A stretch of DNA of 64,000 bases from Myroides odoratus DSM 2801 (GTDB lineage: Bacteria > Bacteroidota > Bacteroidia > Flavobacteriales > Flavobacteriaceae): NCBI RefSeq assembly GCF_000243275.1, contig NZ_CM001437.1:2410490-2474489 (forward strand). Direction: 5' to 3'. A model generated the notes under the pieces. That model was given only the letters and a program-made list of their open reading frames with translations, did no database searches and was not told the origin of the DNA. Positions 8,584 through 16,981 of this stretch are shown here, piece by piece. The translations under genes were made by a program, and so were the position numbers. The first letter of the stretch is position 1; each line of letters starts with the position of its first letter.

Positions 8584-9204
8584 TTATTCTTTCGTAAAAG
8601 GATGATAAGCCACAGCTAATGAACGTTGATACGCTTTAATAAATCGCGTGATCACCGTTAAGGTTGATAGACCAACTAGTGTTTTTAAATACCAATTCTC
8701 AAACGGAATAAAGATGAAAATTAAAACAAGTGCACTAATTGTAGCATACATTCGAATGTTGTAATTTCTAGTCTTAATAGGGTGTTTGTACAATAACATA
8801 AAAACAAATAAGACAATAATTGTACTACCTAAGAGAAATAAAAATTCTCTCCAATTGGAATTGGTGAAAATCGAATAACCAATGGCAATAATACCGGAAA
8901 GCGAAGCTAAGATCCAATTGGTGTAATCCCAAAGGTTAATTGGGTTGCTTACGCGCAGTTGGACGGCTAAATTTTCAGTTAGTTGTACGGTTAGTTGTTT
9001 GGCTTCTTTGATTTCTGCGAGAGAAATATGTTGTAAGGTATGCCCATCTGTAATAAACAGCTCTGGGGTGTGATCATCTAAAGCTATACTAGACGAAGTA
9101 GTGCAATCTAGCTCTTTGATCAAATTCGTCCCTGAATAAATGGAAATGGATTGGATCCCCTTCAATTTATTTTCAGTGGTCGTTGTAAGGTGTAATTTAA
9201 CCAT
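8584..9204 (-). CDS. Hypothetical membrane protein with a soluble N-terminal domain
   Basis: 206 residues. The first 100 or so form a beta-rich soluble region. Four hydrophobic segments follow (about 112-128, 134-152, 160-176 and 178-192), and a short charged tail ends the protein. No signal peptide and no recognised family. It is a single gene with its own terminator, divergent from the diphosphomevalonate decarboxylase gene. Confidence 0.65.
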   Translation of the reverse strand: MVKLHLTTTTENKLKGIQSISIYSGTNLIKELDCTTSSSIALDDHTPELFITDGHTLQHISLAEIKEAKQLTVQLTENLAVQLRVSNPINLWDYTNWILASLSGIIAIGYSIFTNSNWREFLFLLGSTIIVLFVFMLLYKHPIKTRNYNIRMYATISALVLIFIFIPFENWYLKTLVGLSTLTVITRFIKAYQRSLAVAYHPFTKE

Positions 9205-9396
9205 GTTTTCTGAGTTTGTGGGTTCGGTGTAGAGCGAATATAATATATGTTTATATAATATCCAATATTGAACTATTTTTTTTGCAATAAATACATAAAA
9301 ACTGTACGGATAGTGTAATAAAAAATGTGAAAGATTTGGTTATGTGTAGTTTTGGAGGATGTGGGGAAGAAAACTCGGTATGTGATAAAAAGGTAG

Positions 9397-9404
9397 TATT
9401 TTTG
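9397..9404 (+). promoter_or_regulatory. -7 promoter box for mvaD
   Basis: TATTTTTG lies 17 bases upstream of the ATG at 9422. Transcription would start near 9411-9413, so the longer TTG start at 9413 would have no leader; this favours the ATG. The box and the bases after it are nearly the same as those before rsmG. Confidence 0.6.
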
Positions 9405-9421
9405 TCAAAATTTTGAAAGGA

Positions 9422-10513
9422 ATGACAAGCGCAACTGATTTTATTTTCGATGCAACTGCAACAAAAGGACAACTAGTAGAACAAGGAACATTTACCTGGA
9501 GTGCTCCAAGTAATATTGCTTTAGTGAAATATTGGGGGAAAAAAGAGCACCAGATTCCCGCAAATCCATCATTGAGTTTTACTTTGAGTAATTGCAAGAC
9601 AATTACCACGTTAGAATTTAAAAAGAAAGAAAGTAAAGGCATTACTTTCGATTTGTTATTTGAGGGGCAACCCAAGGAAGATTTTAAACCGAAAATTCAA
9701 AAATTCTTTGAGCGTATTTTATCCTATTGCCCGTATATTGAAAATTATCACTTCACTATCGATACTACAAATACATTTCCTCATAGTTCGGGAATTGCAT
9801 CTTCTGCCTCCGGAATGGCTGCTTTGTCGATGAATATCATGTCGTTAGAACAAGTATTAAGCCCTGCGATGACACAAGATTATTTCTTGAAAAAAGCTTC
9901 TTTTTTAGCACGTTTAGGTTCTGGAAGTGCTTGTAGAAGTATTGCAGGAGAAATTGTCGTTTGGGGAGAGCAAGTAGAGGTAACAGGTAGTTCTGATTTG
10001 TTTGGTATTGAAGCACCTTTTGATGTGCATGCTAATTTTAAAAATTACCAAGACGTTATCTTGTTAGTGGACAAAGGAGAGAAACAAGTATCAAGTACGG
10101 TTGGACATGATCTAATGCACAACCACCCTTTTGCAAAGGAGCGTTTTAATCAAGCGCATCAAAACTTGAGTCAATTGAAAAACATCCTCCAAACGGGAGA
10201 TTTAAAACAATTTGTGGCTTTGGTAGAAAGTGAAGCCTTGACTTTACACGCGATGATGATGACATCAATGCCTTATTTTATTTTGATGAAACCCAATACT
10301 CTTCAAATTATTGAGCAAATTTGGGCTTTTCGCGCTAAAACAGAAATTCCCGTTTGTTTTACGTTAGATGCAGGAGCAAATGTACACGTCCTTTTTCCAG
10401 AAAGTAATAAAGAGATTGTCCTTGCGTTTATACGTGAGGAATTAAGCAAATTCTGTCAGAATGAACATTTTATTGAAGATAAAATGGGATCAGGCGCTTT
10501 ATTAATTAAATAA
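9422..10513 (+). CDS. mvaD: Diphosphomevalonate decarboxylase
   Basis: Converts mevalonate diphosphate to isopentenyl diphosphate, the last committed step of the pathway. 363 residues from the chosen ATG. Family marks are APSNIALVKYWGK (28-40), the substrate-binding loop PHSSGIASSASG (120-131), RLGSGSACRSIAGE (164-177), and the C-terminal CFTLDAGANVHVLFP block with the catalytic aspartate. A TTG three codons upstream is in frame but sits at the predicted transcription start, so the ATG at 9422 is preferred. The gene stands alone between a divergent membrane protein and an exported-protein operon; mevalonate kinase lies 3 kb downstream. Confidence 0.95.
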   Translation: MTSATDFIFDATATKGQLVEQGTFTWSAPSNIALVKYWGKKEHQIPANPSLSFTLSNCKTITTLEFKKKESKGITFDLLFEGQPKEDFKPKIQKFFERILSYCPYIENYHFTIDTTNTFPHSSGIASSASGMAALSMNIMSLEQVLSPAMTQDYFLKKASFLARLGSGSACRSIAGEIVVWGEQVEVTGSSDLFGIEAPFDVHANFKNYQDVILLVDKGEKQVSSTVGHDLMHNHPFAKERFNQAHQNLSQLKNILQTGDLKQFVALVESEALTLHAMMMTSMPYFILMKPNTLQIIEQIWAFRAKTEIPVCFTLDAGANVHVLFPESNKEIVLAFIREELSKFCQNEHFIEDKMGSGALLIK

Positions 10514-10567
10514 AAAGCGCTATATTTACCTTAGAAAAAATAGTGTTTAATTTTTAAAATTCAAGCT

Positions 10568-10966
10568 ATGAAAAATGTTATAAAGTTATTCGGACTCGTG
10601 ATATGTAGCTTGTTAACATATCAAGTTAGTGCACAAACTCCTATTTTTGATCAGAATCCCAACTATCGTGTAAGCATGGAAAAATACATGATGCAAAAGG
10701 ATTCACTTTTAGTAAATTTAGGGGAAACCGTACAAGATACTTATAAAGCGTACGATTGGTATGAAGCCAAGCAAGAACGAAAAGCGCTAAAAAGACAATA
10801 CCGCCACGAAGAACGCATGGCTCGCGCAAAATATGGCCGTAGTTATTATTCGGATTATGGCTATAATTACAATTCAGGGTACAACGGTTATTATAGAAAC
10901 TATAGCAACTGGAATTGGTCTCCTCGTATTGGTTTTAGAACTGGTAATTGGTGGTTCTCTATTTAA
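10568..10966 (+). CDS. Exported Tyr/Asn-rich protein
   Basis: 132 residues with a Sec signal peptide (cleavage probably after VSAQ, residue 23). A central stretch is rich in Lys, Arg and Glu (about 69-90), and the C-terminal tail is strongly enriched in Tyr, Asn, Gly and Ser (about 93-120), ending GNWWFSI. No known domain is recognised; low-complexity aromatic tails of this kind are common in surface or periplasmic proteins of Bacteroidota. Its stop overlaps an ATG of the next gene (TAATG at 10964-10968), so it heads the operon with the LpoB-like and COG3014 lipoproteins. Confidence 0.7.
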   Translation: MKNVIKLFGLVICSLLTYQVSAQTPIFDQNPNYRVSMEKYMMQKDSLLVNLGETVQDTYKAYDWYEAKQERKALKRQYRHEERMARAKYGRSYYSDYGYNYNSGYNGYYRNYSNWNWSPRIGFRTGNWWFSI

Positions 10967-10980
10967 TGGAAAAAAAATTA

Positions 10981-11592
10981 ATGAATAATAAAAAAAGTAT
11001 GCAAATTAAGAAGATAGCATTAGCTGCAATTTTAGCAGCATCAGGTTTATTTATCACATCATGTGGTCGTCAAGTTACACGTGTTAGCACAGAAGAAACA
11101 ATCGACTTAAGTGGTAGATGGAATAACTCAGATTCAAGAGAAGTTGCACAACAAATGACAAGACAAGTATTAGATGGTGCTTGGATTGGTAATTTTCAAG
11201 ATGACAACGACAATAAAAAACCGGTAGTTATCGTCGGAATGGTTTACAACAAAAGCCATGAGCATATTGACGCTGAAACTTTCGTAAAAGACGTTGAGCA
11301 ATCATTCATCCAATCTGGACGTGTTCGTTTAGTACAAGGTGGTAAAAAACGCGATGAGTTAAGAGGAGAAAGAGCAGATCAACAAACAAATGCTTCAGCT
11401 TCTTCAATGAAACAGTTTGGATTAGAACAAGGAGCAGATTTCATGTTGCAAGGTTCAATCAACTCAATCGTTGATTCACACAAAAAGAAAAAAGTGGTTT
11501 ACTATCAAGTTAATTTGGAATTAACGAATCTTCAAACAAATGAAGTTGTTTGGATCGGTGATAAAAAAATAGCGAAATACGTAAAAAACTAA
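10981..11592 (+). CDS. LpoB-like lipoprotein (penicillin-binding protein activator family)
   Basis: About 200 residues. A lipoprotein signal (KKIALAAILAASGLFITSC) is followed by a domain that matches the LpoB pattern: DLSGRWN, then SREVAQQMTRQVL, VVIVGMVYNKSHEHID, AETFVKDVEQSFIQSGRVRLV, and a C-terminal strand region QVNLELTNLQTNEVVWIGDKKI. In enterobacteria LpoB activates PBP1b from the outer membrane, but whether this Bacteroidota member does so is unknown. Possible starts are the ATGs at 10966 (overlapping the previous stop), 10981 and 10999. The one at 10981 gives a normal signal length. Confidence 0.85.
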   Translation: MNNKKSMQIKKIALAAILAASGLFITSCGRQVTRVSTEETIDLSGRWNNSDSREVAQQMTRQVLDGAWIGNFQDDNDNKKPVVIVGMVYNKSHEHIDAETFVKDVEQSFIQSGRVRLVQGGKKRDELRGERADQQTNASASSMKQFGLEQGADFMLQGSINSIVDSHKKKKVVYYQVNLELTNLQTNEVVWIGDKKIAKYVKN

Positions 11593-11603
11593 ACTTATAA
11601 TTG

Positions 11604-13028
11604 ATGGTTTTCAATCGAACCATATCTTCAATATCAAAAACATTAGTGCCATTGGCGCTAATGTTTTTCGTATTTGGATGCGCCACTTATCACGATCGGA
11701 TTACGGATTACTACCAGCGTATGACTCAACAAGACTACGCGGGAGCCGATAATGCATTGGATAAGAATAAACTACTGCAAAAAACAAGAAACTTACTCCT
11801 ATTTTATATGGAAAAGGGGCGAGTGGAACACCTCAAAGGGAACTATGCCTTGAGTAATCAATACTTAAATAAGGCGGATCTTCTAATCGAAGATCAAGTG
11901 ACAAAAGTTGGGGATGTTATGGTAGGACTTTTCTTGAATTCCATGTCTCAAAGTTACAAAGGAGAGGAATTCGAGATCTTCATGATTCACTACTATAAAG
12001 CATTAAACTATTTATACCTAGGACAATCTCAAGAAGCTTTAGTAGAAGCGCGTCGTATTTCCCTTCAGAACTATGAACAAGGAGATAAATACAACAACAA
12101 GACTACTCGTTATTCGAAAGATGCCTTTTCTCTAAATTTACAAGGACTTATTTACGAATCTACTGGAAATTACAACGATGCTTTTATTGCATATAGAAAT
12201 GCTGTAGAAGTGTATCAAAGTGCAACTGGTGGTTTGTATTATGGGGTAAGTATTCCTGAAAACCTAAAGTATGATGTCATGAATATGGCAAATAAATTGG
12301 GCTTTACCAGTGATTTGAAGAGATTTGAAAAAGAATTTTCAATGCCTTTTAAAGCGTATCAAACCGCTGAAGGAGGAGAGTTAGTCGTTTTCTGGGAAAA
12401 TGGGGTTGCCCCAATTAAAGAGGAAGAAAATATTGTCTTTTCGTTAATTAAAGGGGATAGTGGAGCTTTAGTTTTTACCAATGCCTTAGGGGTTATGATT
12501 CCATTGGATTTTGGTATTGCAGGTAATACAAACTTAAGTGATGTTCACAGTGTGAATATTGCCTTTCCTAAATACATTAGTATTCCAGTGCCTTACGCAA
12601 AAGCGCAAGTGCAAGTCAATGGCTCAGCAACTTTTGTTTTAGAAAAAGTGCAAGATATAGATGTTGTTGCAGTTTCTACTTTAAAAGAAAGAGCAGGAAA
12701 AGAGTTAGGAAAAATCTTAACGCGATTGGCTGTGAAAAAAGCGGCAGAATACGCTGTTAAGTCTACAGCTAGATCCAATGATAATAATGCAGTACTAGAA
12801 GGTGTTGGCTTAGGATTACAGCTGTATAATTTGTTTTCAGAAAAAGCAGATACACGGAACTGGCAAACGCTACCTGCTGAAATCAGATATGCTCGTGTAC
12901 CTTTGGCAAAAGGAAAGAATCAATTGAGCTTGGAGTTGCAAAGACCACAAGGTGAAATTGTAAAACAACAAGTCGAAATTGAGGCAACAGGAAACATGAA
13001 GTTCTACAATTTTGCTACCATGAAGTAG
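11604..13028 (+). CDS. COG3014 family TPR-containing lipoprotein
   Basis: 474 residues. A lipoprotein signal ends in VFGC, so it is probably anchored in the outer membrane. The N-terminal half has helical TPR-like repeats (LLLFYMEKGRVEHLKGNYALSNQYL, then YYKALNYLYLGQSQEALVEARR, and SKDAFSLNLQGLIYESTGNYNDAF). The C-terminal half is beta-rich, with a helical insert (ERAGKELGKILTRLAVKKAAEY). It follows the LpoB-like gene by 11 bases, and the two families are typically found together, which suggests one envelope module. The in-frame TTG at 11601 directly precedes the ATG; the ATG is chosen. Confidence 0.85.
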   Translation: MVFNRTISSISKTLVPLALMFFVFGCATYHDRITDYYQRMTQQDYAGADNALDKNKLLQKTRNLLLFYMEKGRVEHLKGNYALSNQYLNKADLLIEDQVTKVGDVMVGLFLNSMSQSYKGEEFEIFMIHYYKALNYLYLGQSQEALVEARRISLQNYEQGDKYNNKTTRYSKDAFSLNLQGLIYESTGNYNDAFIAYRNAVEVYQSATGGLYYGVSIPENLKYDVMNMANKLGFTSDLKRFEKEFSMPFKAYQTAEGGELVVFWENGVAPIKEEENIVFSLIKGDSGALVFTNALGVMIPLDFGIAGNTNLSDVHSVNIAFPKYISIPVPYAKAQVQVNGSATFVLEKVQDIDVVAVSTLKERAGKELGKILTRLAVKKAAEYAVKSTARSNDNNAVLEGVGLGLQLYNLFSEKADTRNWQTLPAEIRYARVPLAKGKNQLSLELQRPQGEIVKQQVEIEATGNMKFYNFATMK

Positions 13029-13033
13029 AAATT

Positions 13034-13387
13034 ATGACGAAGAATAAAGTGTGTACGCACTGTAAAACTCCTATTGATTGTCAACCGGAAGCGATTGATC
13101 AATGTGCTTGTTCTCAAGTTGAGGTTAGCTCAGCTACTCGAAACTTCTTGCGAAGCTCCTTTCACAAGTGCTTATGTCCAAGCTGCCTGGAAAAAATGGA
13201 ACAGTTGGTACAAGAAGGACATGCGAATGAGTTTCCACGGACAAGAAGTGAAATGGTAGAAGGAAAACATTATTACATGGAAAATGGCTATTTTGTTTTT
13301 ACTGAATTGTACCACTTTTTGAAAGAACAATGCTGTCAAAATGGATGTAGACATTGCGTGTATGGTTTTAAGAACCGTTACTTATAG
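13034..13387 (+). CDS. Cysteine-rich CWC protein fused to a DUF5522-like domain
   Basis: 117 residues with two small metal-binding-looking modules. Residues 5-55 carry CTHC, CAC and CLCPSC, the Cys-rich CWC pattern. Residues 77-117 carry GKHYYMENGYFVFTELYHFLKEQCC, then GCRHCVYGFKN, the DUF5522 pattern. Binding of zinc is likely from the cysteine spacing, but the function of neither family is known. The gene begins 5 bases after the COG3014 gene and closes that operon. Confidence 0.85.
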   Translation: MTKNKVCTHCKTPIDCQPEAIDQCACSQVEVSSATRNFLRSSFHKCLCPSCLEKMEQLVQEGHANEFPRTRSEMVEGKHYYMENGYFVFTELYHFLKEQCCQNGCRHCVYGFKNRYL

Positions 13388-13428
13388 AAAAAAATAAAAC
13401 AAAATCACCTAAGCGTGAATATTATACG

Positions 13429-13436
13429 TACCTTTG
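13429..13436 (+). promoter_or_regulatory. -7 promoter box for mevalonate kinase
   Basis: TACCTTTG matches the consensus and overlaps the in-frame TTG at 13434, so translation cannot begin there. The ATG at 13461 is the natural start. Confidence 0.65.
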
Positions 13437-13460
13437 CAGGGTAAATTACTTTTATCAGCT

Positions 13461-14399
13461 ATGAAAGGACCTTTATTTTATTCAAAGATTCTATTATTCG
13501 GAGAATATGGAATTATAAAAGACTCAAAAGGATTATCTATTCCTTATAATTTTTATAAGGGAGCCTTAAAAATGGAAGATAACCTAGAGGGATTCGCTAA
13601 AAAATCAAACGAAAGCTTACGAAACTTCGCTGCGTATCTAGAAGATATGCAAGAGGCTGAGCCTGCTTTGGTACAATTTGATCTCGATCGCTTACAAGCA
13701 GAGATTGAAAATGGATTGTACTTTGATTCTAGTATTCCACAAGGATACGGCGTTGGTAGTAGTGGTGCCTTAGTTGCAGCTATCTACGATCAATATGCAC
13801 TAGAAAAAATCACCGTTTTAGAGAATCTAAGCAAAGATAAATTACTGAAATTAAAAGGGATTTTTGGTAAAATGGAAGCTTTCTTCCACGGAACAAGCTC
13901 AGGGTTAGATCCGTTGAATAGCTATTTGAGTTTACCAATCTTAATTAACTCCAAAGATAATATCGAACCAACCGGAATACCTTCTCAAAGTTTAGATGGA
14001 AAAGGAGCTGTGTTTTTAATCGATTCAGGAATTGTAGGTGAAACAGCACCTATGATTACTATCTTTATGGAGAAATTGAAAGAACAAGGATTCAGAAAAG
14101 TACTAAAAGAAGAGTTCATCAAGCATACAGATGCTTGTGTTGAAAACTTCTTAAAAGGAGATTTGAAAGCCTTGTTTAACAATACAAAAGAACTTTCATC
14201 TGTTGTATTCAATCACTTTAAACCTATGATTCCAGAACAGTTTCACAATGTGTGGCAGAAGGGAATCGAAACCAATGATTACTATTTGAAATTATGTGGT
14301 TCTGGTGGAGGTGGTTATATCTTAGGATTTACACCAGATATTGACAAAGCAAAAGAAACGCTTAAAGATTACAAATTAGAAGTAGTATATCAATTTTAA
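13461..14399 (+). CDS. Mevalonate kinase-family GHMP kinase
   Basis: Probably phosphorylates mevalonate with ATP. 312 residues from the ATG at 13461. It shows the GHMP layout: an N-terminal SKILLFGEYGII (8-19), the ATP loop GYGVGSSGALVA (95-106), GTSSGLDPLNSY (144-155) with the catalytic aspartate D150, and the C-terminal glycine loop CGSGGGG (279-285). The start is fixed by the -7 box that overlaps the longer TTG alternative. It is followed after 55 bases by a UbiA-type prenyltransferase. Mevalonate kinase is the best call; phosphomevalonate kinase cannot be excluded, because the window has two unassigned GHMP kinases for two steps. Confidence 0.88.
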   Translation: MKGPLFYSKILLFGEYGIIKDSKGLSIPYNFYKGALKMEDNLEGFAKKSNESLRNFAAYLEDMQEAEPALVQFDLDRLQAEIENGLYFDSSIPQGYGVGSSGALVAAIYDQYALEKITVLENLSKDKLLKLKGIFGKMEAFFHGTSSGLDPLNSYLSLPILINSKDNIEPTGIPSQSLDGKGAVFLIDSGIVGETAPMITIFMEKLKEQGFRKVLKEEFIKHTDACVENFLKGDLKALFNNTKELSSVVFNHFKPMIPEQFHNVWQKGIETNDYYLKLCGSGGGGYILGFTPDIDKAKETLKDYKLEVVYQF

Positions 14400-14454
14400 G
14401 CAATAAATTATAGAGAATGTTATAACCTTTTTTAATCACAAGAAAAAAATAAAT

Positions 14455-15378
14455 ATGTTATCTAGGAAAAATAAAATCCTCTTAGCTAAAATATTCAGTC
14501 TGTTTTCTGTGGTGAGAGGTTATAACATTTTTGTTATTATTTTAGCCCAATATTTAGCTTCCATTTTTATCTTCGCTCCAGAAAAAAGAGCTTTAGATGT
14601 TATTTTAGATTGGCAGTTATTTCTTATTATATTGGCTTCAGCCTTAGCAATCGCCTCAGGCTATATCATCAACAATTTTTATGATGCAGAAAAAGATTTA
14701 ATCAATCGCCCCAATAAATCAATGTTGGATCGCTTGGTGAGTCAAACAACAAAATTGAGAGTCTATTTCTTCCTCAATTTCCTATCTGTTTGTATTGTGC
14801 TTCCTGTATCTATACACGGAGCTATTTTCTTTGCCATCTATATTTTTCTCTTGTGGTTTTATTCCCATAAGTTGAAAAAATACCCAATCATTGGTAATCT
14901 ATTAGCCTCTTTATTGGCCATGTTGCCTTTCTTTGCTATTCTCATGTACTTTAGATCGTTTCATATTTCTATTTTTGTTCATGCTTTTTTCTTGTATTTG
15001 ATTATTTTGATTCGAGAAATCATGAAAGATTTAGAAAATATCCGAGGAGACTTTGCGAATAACTACCAGACGATTCCGGTACGTTTTGGCGAACAAAAAG
15101 CAAAAGAAGTCATTACGGGCGTTTTTGTGTTAGCTTTAATTCCCATTTATTTCATGACCGTTCGCTTTGATGTCGGCTATATGATTTACTATTTCTATTT
15201 TAGTATTGTCATTTTGCTGTTCTTCTTATTGAGACTATGGAAATCAAGTACCACGCAAGAGTATCACCAATTGCATTTCTTACTTAAGCTTTTGATTCTC
15301 TTAGGGGTCCTATCTATTGTGTTAATTAAACCCGATGTTTTGGCAAGTGGGAAGTATCTTTTAGAGGAGACTTTATAA
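14455..15378 (+). CDS. UbiA-family prenyltransferase, geranylgeranylglycerol-phosphate geranylgeranyltransferase-like
   Basis: A polytopic inner-membrane enzyme of 307 residues with about eight hydrophobic helices. The first prenyl-diphosphate motif is NNFYDAEKD (N73, D77, D81), and LNRP-like INRPNKSM follows. The second aspartate-rich motif is REIMKDLENIRGD (about 183-195). Related flavobacterial proteins are named geranylgeranylglycerol-phosphate geranylgeranyltransferase after the archaeal lipid enzyme, but that reaction in Bacteroidota is not established by the sequence. Its place right after mevalonate kinase ties it to isoprenoid use. Confidence 0.85.
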   Translation: MLSRKNKILLAKIFSLFSVVRGYNIFVIILAQYLASIFIFAPEKRALDVILDWQLFLIILASALAIASGYIINNFYDAEKDLINRPNKSMLDRLVSQTTKLRVYFFLNFLSVCIVLPVSIHGAIFFAIYIFLLWFYSHKLKKYPIIGNLLASLLAMLPFFAILMYFRSFHISIFVHAFFLYLIILIREIMKDLENIRGDFANNYQTIPVRFGEQKAKEVITGVFVLALIPIYFMTVRFDVGYMIYYFYFSIVILLFFLLRLWKSSTTQEYHQLHFLLKLLILLGVLSIVLIKPDVLASGKYLLEETL

Positions 15379-15426
15379 TAAAAAGCTATATTTTTTCGTA
15401 TTTTGAAATAAAAGACGGAGTTTGTC

Positions 15427-15434
15427 TATCTTTG
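15427..15434 (+). promoter_or_regulatory. -7 promoter box for the pseudouridine synthase
   Basis: TATCTTTG lies 14 bases before the ATG at 15449, and the alternative TTG at 15422 lies upstream of it. The box thus decides the start. Confidence 0.6.
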
Positions 15435-15448
15435 CAAAAATATTTAAT

Positions 15449-16384
15449 ATGAATAACGGTAAATCAGGTTCTAGAAAACCCCAATCTAATCGCAGTGGAA
15501 AACCAAAAGCTGGAGGGCCAAAAGCTGGTAAATCTAAAGCTGGAGGATCAAAAGTTGGAGGTGCAAAACCTTTCCAGAAGCGAGCTAGTCAAGGACAAGG
15601 AGCACAAAAACCTAATCCTTCTACTAGAACATTCGATAAAAAGCCAAAAGTAGTAGCTACTCCAAAAGAAGATAATGGAGTAATGCGCTTAAACAAGTAT
15701 ATTAGTAATTCTGGAGTATGTTCTAGAAGAGACGCAGATTTATATATTACTTCGGGTAACGTAAAAGTGAACGGAGAAGTAGTAACGGAATTAGGATACA
15801 AAGTAAATATAACAGATGTTGTAAACTTTGACGGTATGGTATTAGTACCAGAGAAAAAGGTATATATCTTGTTAAATAAGCCAAAAGGATTCTCTACAAT
15901 CAATGAAGATGTTATTAGTCAAGAGAATGTATTGAGCTTGATTAAAAATGCAACTAAGTCAGCAGTAGCACCTGTAGGACGTATGGATAAAAGTACATTG
16001 GGACTGATGATTTTTACCAATGATACTAATTTAATTCAAAAGTTAAGTTCACCAGAACAACGTTCTTCAAAAATGTACCAAGTTTCGTTAGATCGAAATT
16101 TGAAATACGAAGATTTGGAGCGTGTACAAAAGGGAATCTACATTGACGAAAAGCGTGTTTTTGTTGAAGATGTTGCTTATGTTGAGAATCAACCGAAGAC
16201 TGAAATTGGAATCAAATTAAAAGCATCGAACGTAAAATTAGTACGTGCTTTATTTGAGTCAATGGATTATAATGTATTGAAAGTAGATCGCGTGATGTAC
16301 GGAAATATCACCAAGTGGAATCTACCAAGAGGAAGCTGGAGATTTTTAACGGACGATGAAGTTCGCAGTTTACAACAAGGATAA
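15449..16384 (+). CDS. RsuA/RluB-family pseudouridine synthase with a basic N-terminal tail
   Basis: Converts a uridine of rRNA to pseudouridine; the exact site is not deducible. 311 residues. Residues 1-65 are a Lys/Gly/Ala-rich tail with repeats of the KAGG type. An S4 RNA-binding domain follows (MRLNKYISNSGVCSRRDAD), and the catalytic block PVGRMDKSTLGLMIFTND with the aspartate in the GRMDKST motif. The C-terminus (YNVLKVDRVMYGNITKWNLPRGSWR) fits the RsuA/RluB group. The basic tail probably helps RNA binding and is typical of Bacteroidota members. Confidence 0.93.
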   Translation: MNNGKSGSRKPQSNRSGKPKAGGPKAGKSKAGGSKVGGAKPFQKRASQGQGAQKPNPSTRTFDKKPKVVATPKEDNGVMRLNKYISNSGVCSRRDADLYITSGNVKVNGEVVTELGYKVNITDVVNFDGMVLVPEKKVYILLNKPKGFSTINEDVISQENVLSLIKNATKSAVAPVGRMDKSTLGLMIFTNDTNLIQKLSSPEQRSSKMYQVSLDRNLKYEDLERVQKGIYIDEKRVFVEDVAYVENQPKTEIGIKLKASNVKLVRALFESMDYNVLKVDRVMYGNITKWNLPRGSWRFLTDDEVRSLQQG

Positions 16385-16419
16385 AAAAAAAGCTCAACCG
16401 AAAAGGTTGAGCTTTTTTT
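16383..16419 (+). terminator. Terminator of the pseudouridine synthase gene
   Basis: AGCTCAACC and GGTTGAGCT pair around GAAAA (16391-16413), flanked by A and T tracts. The same 23-base core recurs at 16922-16944. Confidence 0.85.
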
Positions 16420-16499
16420 ATGGAAATGGGAGAGGAGCAATGAGTTGTTTTTCAATCCTTATAAGATCGATCTTATAAAAAAGATTTTTATTAGATTGT

Positions 16500-16691
16500 T
16501 TAGGTCTTCTTTTTTTTCTTTTGATAATAGTACCTAAGCCCAATTACAATCAAAAGAACAACTAGTATTAATGGCACTTTGTAGGTATTATCTTTTTGAA
16601 TTAAATCATACTGATCTAAAAATAAATTCACACCTATCGTTAATAGTAAAAAAGATAAAAATAATAAGAGGTTCTTCTTTCTCATGTTCAT
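16500..16691 (-). CDS. Small two-helix membrane protein
   Basis: 63 residues: a short basic N-terminus, two hydrophobic helices (about 7-24 and 39-54) and a Lys-rich tail. Single-gene unit in an otherwise empty 600-base space. Start is either of two ATGs six bases apart (16691 or 16685). Unknown function; the hydrophobic pattern and basic tail favour a real gene. Confidence 0.5.
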   Translation of the reverse strand: MNMRKKNLLLFLSFLLLTIGVNLFLDQYDLIQKDNTYKVPLILVVLLIVIGLRYYYQKKKKKT

Positions 16692-16914
16692 TTTGTATTA
16701 GTTAGAATGCGCAATAAAGACCTATTCCATGTCGGCTAGGAGTATTATTATTCTAATATTAATAATTTTAGTTTGTAACTAGAAAAAACAGGTGTTTTTA
16801 GTATGAAAAAGTAGTCTTATATGTGTTTTAATAAAGTGTTTTATGCGTATTGAAAAATAGAAAGACAAGTAGAATTTCGATATCTTAAATGAGTTATATT
16901 TTTACTATTAGGCA

Positions 16915-16949
16915 TAAAAAAAGCTCAACCGAAAAGGTTGAGCTTTTTT
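16915..16949 (-). terminator. Terminator of the YceI-pirin operon
   Basis: The hairpin core at 16922-16944 is an exact direct repeat of the one at 16391-16413. It stands 33 bases past the YceI stop on the reverse strand and ends in a T tract in that direction. Confidence 0.8.
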
Positions 16950-16981
16950 ATATTTTATTGTGTTCAGTTAACGGTTAGTTA

